From contig NC_037681.1 of the NCBI RefSeq assembly GCF_003255815.1, positions 62,077,690-62,141,689 on the forward strand: DNA of 64,000 nt. Reading direction: 5' to 3'. Both the position numbers and the translations under genes were made by a program. This document shows positions 22,595 through 33,101 of the stretch, one piece after another (positions within the stretch are counted from its first letter, which is position 1; every line of letters starts with the position of its first letter). The notes beneath the pieces were generated by a model that did not search any database, was not told where the DNA came from, and saw only the letters and a program-made list of their open reading frames with translations. The stretch is from Theropithecus gelada. Taxonomy: Eukaryota > Chordata > Mammalia > Primates > Cercopithecidae.

Positions 22595-23200
22595 TGCAAC
22601 AAGTTTACCCTGAAGGATTCACTAGGAGGAATCAACGCTTAAAGCTGGATGTATTTTAGAGGTATAAAAATTTCTCGTTGCCAAGGATACATCTATTTTA
22701 TTTATTCTGGTTACATCTATTTTAAATTTTTTAAAGCTAAAATTAGTTCAATCATGTTTTAGTTATTGAAACTTGAGTTCTAAATCATTAGTTGATGCAC
22801 GTTTCTGAGTAAGTCCCTTATCTGCTTATTTAAAGACTCACTACTGAATCTAGGGGCCTCAATTTTAGCAAAACCTTGTTATAAATATTATAAATATTTA
22901 TAAATATTAAGAAACTTATTTTGTAAATATTAAGAAACCTATTTTACTAGTAGCTTTGTTAAATTATTAAAGATATAGTTTTACAATTAACTGGCATATA
23001 GGCCAACTATACCCCAAGTATTGGCCAGGAAATACAATCTCAAATTATCTGTACACAACATTTTAGCTCAGTTTAGAGAAACCAAATTGTCAAATGATTG
23101 GCTGAAGTATATGCAGTCCACTTGTTCCTCTAAATACTCAAAAATCAGCATTAAGTGTGATTCTTATACCTCTTGTCTAAGCTCCCAGGGTGATTATCTA
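22595..23200. other. AT-rich DNA with a 23-bp tandem duplication
   Basis: Units 22901-22923 and 22924-22945 (taaatattaagaaac...) agree at about 21 of 23 positions, directly after an ATA-rich run. No gene or dispersed repeat is recognised otherwise. Confidence 0.6.
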
Positions 23201-23204
23201 AAAC

Positions 23205-23320
23205 AAAAATTCTAGGAATCCACTTCCAAACTGCTGAGTCAGTATCTCTAGGGTGATGAGAAGTGGTAGAGATGGGAGAGACTCATGAATCTACATTTAA
23301 GTGAACAATCCAGAGCCTTT
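23205..23320. mobile_element. Possible MER5-like hAT fragment
   Basis: 'aaaattctaggaatccactt', 'ctgctgagtcagtatctcta' and 'gggtgatgagaagtgg' run in the order of the middle of a MER5A-type element. Both termini are lost, so the call is tentative. Confidence 0.35.
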
Positions 23321-23930
23321 GCTACATTGAATCATATCAAAGAATGATTATATTTGTCCCCTAGAGAACACGTCCACTGAATTATTCTCTCATCAGGTCT
23401 ATTTTCCTACATTGATGAACATTATGGGAAATTGATCTATGAAACTCAATGTTGTATATATTTAACAATATTGATAAGCATGTATTTTATCACGTTGTGT
23501 CATCTCTTTTCCCTAAGGACAAATAAGAAAAATTTCTCACTGGTCTTATTAGATACAATTCCCAAATAAATTATCTGATTCTATGTTATAGCCATTATAT
23601 ATCTTATCATCAATCACTTTTCCCTCTCTGATTGATCACTAGAAGGGTCAAAGTCCAATCTATGGCTCCCCTCTGGCGAGTACATAGAACCTCATAGCTT
23701 AAACTTGATGTATTAATATGAATCCTGCCTTTGTTTTACTTAGTTGACTTTATTTTTCTTTAGCCTCATTTTTTCTAAAATAATTTTAATTTACTTAGTC
23801 TTTCTAGATTTCATCCTTCATCACAAGTTTACTTAAAGCCTCGCTGAAACAAAGTGAAGTATAACTGATTTAAAAAGCATTTGAACAGATTAAGATTTTA
23901 AATAAATGAATGAACGAAAAATGTATATAA

Positions 23931-24487
23931 TGTGATGGTTAATATTAAGTGTCAACCTGATTTGATTGAAGCATGTGAAGTATTATTCCTGGGCATGTCT
24001 ATGAGGGTGTTGCCAAAGGAGATCAACATTTGAGTCAGTGGAATGGGAGAGGCAGACCCACCCTCAATCTGAGTGGGCACAATTTAATCAACTGCCGGCA
24101 TGGCTAGAATAAAGCAGGTGGAAGAAAGTGGAAGGACTAGACTTGCTGAGTCTCCTGGGCTTCATCTTTCTCTCTAGCTGGATGGTTCCTGACCTCGAAC
24201 ATCAGACTCCAAGCTCTTCAGTTTTGGACTTTTGGATTTACACTAGTAGTTTGCCAGGGGCTCTTGGGCATTTGGCCACAGACTGAAGGCTGAACTGTTG
24301 ACTTCCCTACTTTTGAGGTTTTGGGACTCAGACTGATCCACCACTGGCTTTCTTGCTCCTCAAGTTGCAGATGGCCTATCGTGGAACATTACCTTGTGAT
24401 TGTGAGAGTCAACTCTCCTTAATAAAGTCCCTTTCACATATACATGTATTCTATTAGTTCTGGCCCTCTAGAGAACCTTAATAAATA
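23931..24487 (+). mobile_element. MLT2-type ERVL LTR, sense
   Basis: It begins 'tgtgatggttaatattaagt' and 'gtcaacctgatttgattgaa', runs through 'gggtgttgccaaaggagatc', and ends 'agttctggccctctagagaa' plus 'ccttaataaata'. An AATAAA lies at about 24420. This order is that of an MLT2 LTR of the ERVL group. The length of about 555 bp is near complete. No internal ERVL sequence flanks it, so it is a solo LTR. Confidence 0.8.
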
Positions 24488-24834
24488 TAGAATAATTTTT
24501 AAATTTTACCCTTGTTAGCTTTATTCTTTCTCTCTTCTTTTTTGTACTCAGTCCCCAAGTCCAAGGTCTAAGTAACTTACTTCTTGAGCCATTCTTGAAA
24601 TATGTTAACTTTGAAGCACATTCATCATTGAGTTTCTCCTCCTATATCATTTTTCTTCAAATTGTGTACCTCTTTTCATTATAAAAATGATTTTACCAAA
24701 TTATGGAAGACAGACGAATTTTTTAATCACTCTAGATCCTATCAGTTGCACACGTCTATTATTTTTAATTTGGTATATTTCCTTCCAGTTGTATTTTGTC
24801 AATCTATAGCATTTTTCAATTTTATTTGGCAAAA

Positions 24835-26005
24835 ATTTCTGAGTGCTGACTATGTGCACATCGTGTTACATACTGGATAAAAAAACAAAGTGATAGCTTC
24901 AGGCAGTTCTCAGTCTAGGAAATTATATCACTACATAAATCAATAATGCAATATAATGTAGTAAGGCTTTACTAAGTAGGTAATCCTTCAGCTAGGACTT
25001 AAAGAATGCAGCACAGCAACATGGCACATGTATCCATATGTAACAAACCTGCACGTTGTGCATATGTACCTAGAACTTAAAGTATAATAATAAAAAATAA
25101 AATAAAATAAAATTAATAAAATTAAATAAAAAGAATGAAGAAGAATTCTGTTGGTAAATGTTGAGAGGAAGGCATTTCACACAGTCACAGTATGATGGCT
25201 CCAGTGAGGCAGTCATGGCAGAACAGTAAAAAAGTAGGCAGGAACAGGATTGTGGAGAATATTACATGCCATGAAAAGGAATCTGGACATTCATCCTAGA
25301 TACAACGCAAAACCGGAAAGAGTTCTAAATGGAAGAGTAATGTGATTGGATTTGCATTTCAAAAATTATTTCTGTAGCATTAAGAAGGAAATTATGAACA
25401 AAGGCAGACACTTAAGGCAGATAAGCCATTTGGGATGTCATGGCAATGGTGTAGGCAACAAACTGAGGCCTGAATTGGGCCATGGTAGTAAAAGTAAAGA
25501 GTAGGGGGACAAAACTGAGGAATGCTTAGAGAAAAATCAACTTGACTCCATGAGTGCACAATAGGAGGGGGCTGCATGGGACGGTAGAACAGAGGAGAAC
25601 TAAATCTAGAGTGACTTCAAAGTTTCTGGTTTAGGATGCTGAACTGACAAGACCGCCATTAACTGAGATAGAAAACACAGGTTTAAAGGAGTGGGAACAG
25701 GTTGGGGAGGAAAGGTAGAGACAAGAGAGGATGTAAGCATTCTTCTTGGCACATCATCATGTTTGACAACTTGGTGGGGCTCACATGGACAGCCTGTATT
25801 GCCCTTATACATAAACAGTTGGGAGAAACATAGAGAAAGAGATTTCAGAGCATTTCCTAGACACCTGGTAATAAAAACCATGTGACTAAACCATTTTAGG
25901 ATTGATTTAGTATGTATTGGGGTGCGAGGGAGGCAGAAAAAAAACCTGATGGAAATGAAGAGAAAAGTGAATGTGGGACAAGGAGGCATAGAACTAGGAC
26001 AGACT
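24835..26005 (-). mobile_element. L2 LINE, antisense, interrupted by a small L1
   Basis: The 3' end is 'gagtgctgactatgtgcaca', then 'cagttctcagtctagg'. After the L1 insertion the L2 continues with 'agaggaaggcatttcacaca', 'tgacttcaaagtttctggtt' and 'gccattaactgagatagaaa', the last two lying in the reverse-transcriptase region. The 199-codon minus-strand frame at 25606-26205 covers this: its last residues, read from about 25700 down to 25606, come from the L2 RT C-terminal region, partly in another frame. It is a chance long opening within a dead LINE, not a gene. Confidence 0.7.
25009..25129 (+). mobile_element. L1 (primate) 3' end, about 120 bp, inserted in L2
   Basis: 'gcacagcaacatggcacatg', 'gtaacaaacctgcacgttgt' and 'gtacctagaacttaaagtat' are the last bases of a primate L1, followed by a (TAAAA)n-like tail. 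The 8-bp repeat 'aaagaatg' (25001-25008 and 25130-25137) flanks it, and the L2 sequence rejoins cleanly across the insert. It is an extremely 5'-truncated insertion. Confidence 0.9.
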
Positions 26006-27300
26006 GAAGTCAAGGTTTGGCTGTAGCTAGAGAGCTGCATGGAGCCAAGGAAAAAAACTTTAAATTCAAAATGAAAGAGATTTGAGTATGTTTTTAGTCC
26101 ACAAAACAGGGACTGATAGAGCAGGCAATGATGGGAGAAAAGAGAGAGGAACTGATGAATCCAGTAAGAACACAAGGGAAATAAAAGGATAGGATCAAAA
26201 GACAAATGAAGAAATTGACCTAGACCCCCAACCTGGGGGTGGGGGTATATGCTTCTCCTAAGATGAGAGGGAAGACAGAGAAGACATGCAATGACAGAAT
26301 AACATTATAGGTGTGGGGTACAGATTTAAGAGTCTTCATGTTCATTTGCTTCTTGATGTTCAGGAAATGATGTCATCTGATGGTCTTGGCCAGGGCAGGG
26401 TAGGCAAGGCTCTGAGAAGAGTCAGGGAGTGTAAGTGGAGCTGCCAAAAGGAGCTAAAGAAAGCATTCCTCAATGGCAAGGGAAGGACTTCTCAGCAGCA
26501 TCCAGGGTCCATTATGAATTTACAATACCAGTGAATAGTACTGATTTATTATTTCCTTCTAGTGGCATTTGGCCAGCTGAGTAAGAAATCAAGAATTGAC
26601 ATTTAAGGATTGACTGAGACTTAGTGGCTATTTTTAATTTTTGGTAGAAAGGGGAGTAATACAAAACAACCTTTAATGACAAAGGCTAATTTGCAGAATG
26701 ACCCAAAAGTTAGGCAGTGCTAAACAATGTGAGGTTTCCCTCTTTACATCAAAGAGCAATAGAGTGAAACACACTTCCTCTGCAAGTAGGCAAATCCCAG
26801 AGAAGATCTAGAAGGAGCATCTAAGCATACTTAGATCTTTTTCTAAAATTTAACAATCAGATAGGTCATTCCTCCTCTCCTGAAAGGGGCAAGTGCAAGA
26901 ACAGAAGCCAGGGATTTTCTTCTACTGGAGGTCTGGCCAGAGTGGGGAGGATTTGAGAGAGTGTCTCTTCTGCCTTAAGAGAAGGAGGAAGAGAACAGAG
27001 GGAACAGAAATTTCTTTGCTAGTAAGAGAGTAATTTGTCCAGGCTACGAAAGCAAGGGAGTGTGGTCAAAAGAGTCTGATGGACATAAAGAAAAGAACTG
27101 GTAAGGGTGATGATAGCTTGGAACATATTTAACAGCCATGAAGCAGACTTGGTGAAAAAAAGAGAGAACTTGACAGACAGATTGTTATCAGAGAGTAAAG
27201 GAGCTTAAAACTTCAGAAAGTAAGAGTTCCAGTGTGGTAACTGAGATAGGAGGATGAAGTGAATTAGGCAGCACATCACACTGTAGTTGAAGGCATCTAA
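26006..27300 (-). mobile_element. Purine-rich region, possibly the 5' part of the same antisense L2
   Basis: The A/G-rich character and spacing continue from the antisense L2 next door, but I could not match specific motifs after about 26200. A CCCCC...GGGGG stem lies at about 26225-26243. No coding exon is recognised. Confidence 0.3.
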
Positions 27301-27690
27301 GAGGCCAGGCTGCCTGTGTGGACACTCAGGAAACTCCTGAGGTTTGCAAGATGAAGTGTGGGAAGAAAGATCATGACTCAAATGCCACAGTCCTCAAATA
27401 ACGTGAAGCGATGAGCTTCTTAAATGTGTTCCTTAGAGTAGGGTGCTGATGACATACCTCAGACACCACAAATGAGAAAAGGGGAAGAGTGAGCAGGTCA
27501 GGCTCCAGGTATACTCTACCTTTTCAATCAAAACAGCTTTATTTGTAGCTCTTATAATTGGTGTCCCATTTCCATTATGGATTTTTTAATACTTTAAAAT
27601 AGTATACTCGACACATACAAAAGTCTAAAAATAGAAAGGGTATTTTGGTATAGCTAGTAAGGGACTTTCTTTGAACCAAAAGCTCTAGAC
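27301..27690. other. Unassigned DNA
   Basis: No repeat or gene is recognised between the L2-like block and the MST LTR. Confidence 0.4.
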
Positions 27691-27693
27691 ATC

Positions 27694-28086
27694 TGATATA
27701 GTTTGGATGTTTACCCCCTCTCAATCTCATGATAAAATGTGATTCTCAATGTTGGAGATGGGGCCTAGTTGGGGGAGATTGGATCATGGGGGAAGCTCTC
27801 TCATAAATGGTTTAGCATCATCCACTTGCTGATAAGTGAGTTCTTGCCCATTTAATTCACATGAGATCCCCCTTCTTTCTTGCTCCCACTCTCACCACAT
27901 GACATGCTGGCTCCCCTTCAGCTTCTTACATGACTGTAAGCTTCCTGAGGTCTTACCAGAAGCTGAGCAGATATTGGTGCCATGCCTGTACAGCCTGTAG
28001 AACCATAAGCCAAATTAAACCTCTTTTTTTTATAATTATCTACTCTCAGGTATTTCTTTATAGCGACACAAAAATAGACTAATACA
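27694..28086 (+). mobile_element. MST-type MaLR LTR, sense
   Basis: It opens 'tgatatagtttggatgttta', passes 'ggagatggggcctagttggg', 'attggatcatgggggaagct' and 'gtacagcctgtagaaccata', with polyadenylation-region sequence 'ttaaacctcttttttttata', and ends 'gactaataca'. TG and CA termini are intact. About 390 bp is complete for the family. No internal sequence follows. Confidence 0.88.
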
Positions 28087-28094
28087 CCACTCAA

Positions 28095-28200
28095 ATAAAT
28101 TGTAGATTCCTTGAAGATCAGAACCTTGTCTTAAAACTTTAAATTTTGTGCCTATCAAGATGCTCTACACAAAATAGGTAACCAGAAAACTATGACAAAT
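28095..28200 (+). mobile_element. L2 LINE 3' end, sense
   Basis: 'tgtagattccttgaagatca' then 'gaaccttgtctt' matches the sense L2 3' UTR block ('gtaagctccttgagggcagg' in the family), followed by 'gctctacacaaaataggtaa'. The copy is short and diverged. A further possible trace lies at 28320-28380 ('tgtgcctggcacctgag'). Confidence 0.5.
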
Positions 28201-28499
28201 TTGACCCCTGGACAATTTGTTATTCACATATTATCCCAAATGTTTCTACTAACAGGGAGCAGAAGTGGGGAAAAGTCTCATACTAAGAAGCATCATTTCT
28301 TCTAAGGTGTGAGTATAGTCTGGAGCCCTCAAGAACAGAGCAAGTCTCGTTTATCATCCATGTGCCTGGCACCTGAGCATGACAGAAAGGAAATGTGAGC
28401 TGGGAATAGCAGTTGGCAGGTCAGAGCTCAGCCCCTTCAACTCAGGCATAGGTATTAGATTCCCTGAATGTGGACAGAGAGAAATTAGTTCAGAGTGTC

Positions 28500-28600
28500 T
28501 AAGGAATTTCTCATAGTCTTTTGGGATGGATTCTAAGGAATTTGCATCTTTTAAAACACTCCAAGTGATTCTATGTGGCCCATTTTAAAAGGACTGTTGT
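28500..28600. mobile_element. Possible MER5-like hAT fragment
   Basis: 'ggaatttgcatcttttaaaa' followed by 'cactccaagtgattctatg' resembles the interior of MER5A. Termini are not recognisable, and the copy borders an old L1. Confidence 0.35.
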
Positions 28601-28607
28601 CTCAGGT

Positions 28608-29757
28608 GTATGTGAAGAGAAGCCACAGACTGGGAGCAGGCATTTGCAAAAGACATATTTGATAGAAGAAGGAAATATGCAGAATATACCAAAATCACCA
28701 AAATATAAAGAAAATATACAGATGACACATAAGCCTAAGAAAAGATGCTCAAAATCATATATAATTAGAGAATTACCAATTAAAACAACAATGAAATGCC
28801 ACTACATACCTAATAGGATGGCCAAAAGACAAATCACTGACAATACTAAATGCTGGTGAGGACATGGAGCAACAAGAACTCTCATTCATGGCTGGTGGGA
28901 ATACAAAACGGTACAGCCACTTTGGAAGACAGTTTGGCAGTTTTTTACAAAACTTAACATACTCTTACCATCATAAATGCAGCAGTTATTCTCCTTGGTA
29001 TTTACCCAAAGGAATCAAACAGTTATGTCCACACAGAAACCTGTACATGGATGTGTATAGCAGCTTTATTCGTAACTGACAAAACTTGGAAACAAGCAAG
29101 AAGTCTTTCAGTAGGTGAACGGATAAATTGTGGCACATCAAGACAATGGAATATTATTTAGCGCTAAAAAGAACATTGTTGAGCACCGGAATATTATTCA
29201 GCAATGGAATATTATTCAGTGCTTGAGCTATCAAGTCATGAAAAAATATGGAGGAACGTTAAATGCATACTACTAAGTGAAAAATGCCAATCTGAGAAAG
29301 TTACTATATGAGTTCAACTCTATGTTACTCTGGAAAAGGCAAAACTTTGTAGACAGTAAGAAGATCAGTGATTGCCAGGGTGTGGAGGGAAACAGACTGA
29401 ATAGATGGAGCACTACTTAAATTAACTGAAATTAAAATAGCGGCTTTTGAGGTCCTTGAAACTATTCTATATGATATTACAATGGTGGATATAAGTCAAA
29501 ACCCATAAAATACACAGCACCAAGAGTGAAGCCTAATGTAAACTATGAACTTTGGGCAAAAATGATCTGTCAATGTAGGTTTATCAATTGTAACAAAGAT
29601 ACCACTCTGGGGCAGGATATTGATAGTGGGGAGGCTGTGTGTGTTGGGGGGTGCGGCGGGGGGTACATGGAGACTCTGGGCTTTCTGTTTTACTTTTCTG
29701 TAAACCTAAAACTGCTTTTAAAAATAAATCCTATCTTTTTTAAAAAAGAAGTTTTGT
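28608..29757 (+). mobile_element. Old L1 (L1M-type): ORF2 3' end and 3' UTR, sense
   Basis: 'agaagccacagactgggagc' opens the ORF2 C-terminal region. Then come 'atgctggtgaggacatggag', 'ggctggtgggaatacaaaac', 'agccactttggaagacagtt', 'cctgtacatggatgtgtata' and 'agtgattgccagggtgtgga', in the standard order. The 3' end reads 'taaaactgcttttaaaaata' followed by an A/T-rich end. Frames are broken throughout. There is a partial repeat of 'aatattattcagcaatgg' near 29150-29220. A G-rich patch at 29646-29663 lies in the 3' UTR. Confidence 0.9.
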
Positions 29758-29776
29758 TCTCTACCCTCATTACTTA

Positions 29777-29936
29777 CAGTGTGCAATGGCATTGTAAACA
29801 TCATCTAGAGCTTATTGGTACAGATTCATCAGCCCCATCTATTGAACCAGATTCTCTGGAATCTGTGTTTGAACAAGCAATCCGCCCTCCAGGTGATTCT
29901 AAGCTAAAAAAAATGAGAAGTGCTATCCTAGAACAG
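29777..29936 (-). mobile_element. MER5A-type hAT element, first of an inverted pair
   Basis: 'cagcccc' then 'tattgaaccagattctctgg', 'aatctgtgtttgaacaagca' and 'ctccaggtgattctaagct' follow the MER5A consensus read in reverse. The start 'cagtgtgcaatggcattg' and the end near 'ctagaacag' are decayed termini. It is nonautonomous, derived from Charlie-type hAT transposons. Confidence 0.75.
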
Positions 29937-30062
29937 TACTTTACAAACCTTAATATGCAAGAATGACTGTTACCTTGTTAAAATGAACATTCTGATTTAG
30001 TAGATCTTGGATGAGGCCAGGTGATACCCAGATGCTGCTGGTCCAAGGATTATCCTCTGAGT
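29934..30062 (+). mobile_element. MER5A-type hAT element, second of an inverted pair
   Basis: 'cagtactttacaaaccttaa' and 'tatgcaagaatgac' begin the forward MER5A terminus. 'cttgttaaaatgaacattct', 'gatttagtagatcttggatg' and 'agatgctgctggtccaagga' follow in order. The right terminus is lost. It abuts the preceding copy directly and in opposite orientation. Confidence 0.75.
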
Positions 30063-30570
30063 AGCAAGGCTACAGCAAAGCAATGGAGTAAAGCCTTCTC
30101 TTCCTGTTCCATTCCCCTTTTTCCTTCCCTCTACCCTCAAGCACAGACACCCCACAATATGCCTCAAAAGTGGAGTACCGTGTACCATGGGAGGAGGAAA
30201 TGAAGCTGTCCACCCTGGATGCTGGCAATAAGAGGGTCTGCTGTCTATAAGAAATTTTAAAACCATCAGAAAACTGACTAAAATGGATTTCTACTTTTTA
30301 TCACCACATGTCAACACTCCTAAACAACATCAGGGGTAAACTATTCCTTCCCACCAGGAGTTCATGTCTCACCTACACTACTCAATGCTGCTCCTTGTTA
30401 TATTCTCTTTCTACAGTTGGGATACAGATCTGGAGAAATGGAGCCACACAAAATCAGAAAGCTTGACATATCTTCATCTCAATGAAGCCACGTTTCTCCT
30501 TCTACCAGAGTAGATCTCTTAAACATTTATTTTGTCTACTTTCTCAATAACTTGCAAAAATGTATATTAA
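30063..30570. other. Unassigned DNA
   Basis: No named repeat or coding exon is recognised. Open frames of up to 89 codons have no recognisable domain. Confidence 0.4.
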
Positions 30571-30669
30571 GAAAATTGTTAATGTGCATTTGTCTGATAC
30601 AAATAAAAAATCTCAGCTGAAAATTGTTAATATACATTTGTCTGATATGAATTTTTAAAAATCTCAGTT
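30571..30669. repeat. Tandem duplication, unit about 48-51 bp
   Basis: Unit 1 (30571-30618) starts 'gaaaattgttaatgtgcatt' and ends 'aaatctcagct'. Unit 2 (30619-30669) starts 'gaaaattgttaatatacatt' and ends 'aaatctcagtt'. They are adjacent, co-directional and roughly 85% identical. Confidence 0.9.
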
Positions 30670-30859
30670 CTAACCAGGGATAATTCTCACCCTAGCTCCA
30701 AAACCAGCAATTATTTAAACTGTAGGCGACTAGAGGAGAAGGAGGAAGATGCAAAAGCAGAGAACAAAACGAAACCTCCTAGAAAGACTTTGGTTGAAGC
30801 ATATCTGTACCACCCTTAAAGGGTCAAATGATAAATATTCCTTCCAAAGAAAGATTGTC

Positions 30860-31017
30860 CAGCATTTCTCAAAGTGTGACTCTTTACACCTGCATCCCAT
30901 GTGGATTCCTGAGTCCCATCCTTCTGAATCTGAATCAGTAAACATGAGACACAGAAATCTAAATTACTAACAAGCATCTCAGAAAAGTCACATGCCCAAA
31001 ATGCTTGTAAAACACTG
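30860..31017. mobile_element. MER5-like hAT element
   Basis: It begins 'cagcatttctcaaagtgtga' and ends 'gcttgtaaaacactg', so both termini fit the hAT 'cag...ctg' pattern. The inside has 'ctgaatctgaatcagtaaac' and 'attactaacaagcatctcag', as in MER5-type elements. At 158 bp it is close to full length and strongly decayed. Confidence 0.65.
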
Positions 31018-31255
31018 ATTTTGATTAAAGTTGAGTTCCTGGAAATCCCATGTCACAACATAATAGCTCTCTTTTGAACCACCTGGAATAACAAAGTTTG
31101 AGTCTTGGATGATTGAATAAAAAAGAAGCCCCAGCTGTCCTGCCAGGAGCTCCTTCCCAGGAAGTCCCAGCTAACAGAGAAGGGTTCAGATCATTTTGGG
31201 AGAAGCTTTTACTGAATTGCACCCAGGTGAGATACAGTCAACTGTGGTGAGAAAT

Positions 31256-31261
31256 CACACA

Positions 31262-31303
<42 letters not shown>
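31256..31303. repeat. (CA)n microsatellite
   Basis: About 23 CA units with one T interruption near 31269. The long uninterrupted 3' part suggests length variability. Confidence 0.98.
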
Positions 31304-31305
<2 letters not shown>

Positions 31306-32220
31306 CCTAAGAATCTATCCTCCATCTCCTACAATGAAGTCTTTAAAAATGTTTGAGGATGTTCTCCCTTAGTAAAGCTCTCAGAAGACATTTCTTTCTT
31401 GTGTTGTAAATATTGGTCCATCTTCTGAACAATTGGGTGGTTTTATCTTTGGAGTAACTGAATTGCTTAACCAGATTTCCTTCCATACATTGATCAATAA
31501 AACGTTTAAGGTCCAATCTGTGGCTCATCCCCATCAAAAGCCTAGGATTTAAGGGTGTGCTTCTTTTGTGAGTTAGTTTCAGTCCTGACTTTTTTTATAT
31601 TGTGCTCATTTCTTTTTCTCGACTTTTTCACCTACTTCCAATTTGTGTTAGTTTTCTGTCATTTATGTGTTCTTGAAAAGCACTTCATAATGCTTTCTGG
31701 AACAAAGCATGTTCTAGTAGATGGATGGATGTAAAGATAAATCTTTAAGAACCTCATTTTTCCTTGCCTATAAAATGAAAGAATCAGACTAGGTGATTAC
31801 TAATGTATCTTCTAGGTCTAGAGCCTAAAATTCCATCATAAGTTTTGGTGCAGCAATGAAACCTCCTCTTAAACGTACCATATTTCTGATGTGTTACTGG
31901 AACATTTTTCTAACCAAGAGCTTAGCCATAAAAGTGAAGAAATACATATTTCAAAAAGTATTTTATATACATATAATGTAATTGCTTTACATTCCATCTG
32001 ATTTTAGGACAGTGTTCTATGACTTTATGAAATCAATAGAAAAAAAAATTACAGTGTCAGTAAAAGAAAAAAAAATCACCTGCATTTTCATCAACTTTGT
32101 CTATCCTTCAATCTTCCATCCAGTTTTGTTTTGTTTAGTTTTTTAATGTTGTTTCTCTGTTTTTTCCTCTTGCCAATAGATGGGGACATGAGATTTTGAT
32201 TTGGAGGCAATTGTTACAAA
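31304..32220. other. Unassigned AT-rich DNA
   Basis: No repeat family or exon is recognised. Short A-runs lie near 32041 and 32067. Confidence 0.4.
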
Positions 32221-32221
32221 G

Positions 32222-32350
32222 TTTTCATTTTCAAAATTTAATAATATCAAACATTGTGAATGTATTTAATACCACTGGATGGTACACTTAAAATGGTAAA
32301 AATAATAATTGTGTTTTGTATATTCCACTACAATTTTTAAAAGGAAAAAA
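32222..32350 (+). mobile_element. L1M-type 3' end, sense
   Basis: 'acattgtgaatgtatttaat', 'accactggatggtacactta' and 'aaatggtaaaaataataatt' followed by 'tatattccactacaattttt' match the terminal 3' UTR of old L1M elements. Only the last ~130 bp remain. Confidence 0.7.
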
Positions 32351-33084
32351 AATTTATGACATCACAAAAACATACTACCTTTAAACTTGACCCTGAATAT
32401 TAATACTTTCATACTAACTATTCATATTTATCCTTGAGTATATTCAGAAAACTGTAAAATGGTAGAGTTGACTTATAGACTCCAATGTTCTTTTGATAAT
32501 ACTACTATTTAAAGAAACATAAACAGTAGTTCACTGAACACAGCTATCACAGGATTACCAGAGAGCTATTGGTGTCTCCTAAATAATTTATAAAGTTTCC
32601 TTTCTTATAAACCTTAACTACTTTGGAAAAATTTTAGAATGTTTGTTTCCTAGGGTATACTTTCACCCAAAAATATTTTTGTGATATTTCCAATAGAATA
32701 TCATTTCTGCATCAATAATATAGTAGGCATTTTTCAGCCCTTCTGTCCAAACATAAGATCCAATCACATTCCCTAATAACAGGTCTCCTTCGTTTTCCCT
32801 TTAAAAAAACAAAGTTGTATGTATGTAGAGATACAGATGTATGTAGAGATAGAGATGGCACAGACATAGACACAGAGATAACTGTTACTGCCAAACCAAA
32901 AAGCTGATTTGGTAGGGACAGGAAACATCGAAAAGAAAACTTGAAGAGGGGAGAGGAAGTAGCAGAGAATTTAACCTTATTTTTATCAAGACCTGTGTTT
33001 TTGTCAAGTGTTTGAAACAGATTGTCTTGTTGAATTCTCACGCTTCAACCCTCAGGAAAATCCTAGGGTTTGAGACAGATCAGA
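32351..33084. other. Unassigned DNA upstream of an L1 5' end
   Basis: It has short tandem blocks of 'tatgtagagatacagatg' at about 32820-32855. No gene or named repeat is recognised. Confidence 0.45.
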
Positions 33085-33091
33085 GCAGGGC

Positions 33092-33101
33092 CAAGATGGC
33101 C
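33092..33101 (-). promoter_or_regulatory. YY1-type site at the L1 5' end
   Basis: 'caagatggcc' matches the YY1 core near the start of L1 5' UTRs, where YY1 is known to position L1 transcription starts. The motif is intact here although the element is dead. Activity is not shown by sequence. Confidence 0.6.

Noticed and set aside
25606..26205. 199-codon minus-strand open frame, the longest outside L1
   Set aside because: It lies in an antisense L2 relic and its end derives from the L2 reverse transcriptase, partly in another frame. No start context, domain or neighbour supports a gene.
29526..29966. 146-codon plus-strand frame
   Set aside because: It crosses from an old L1 3' UTR into a MER5A-type element; a chance opening over two unrelated repeats.
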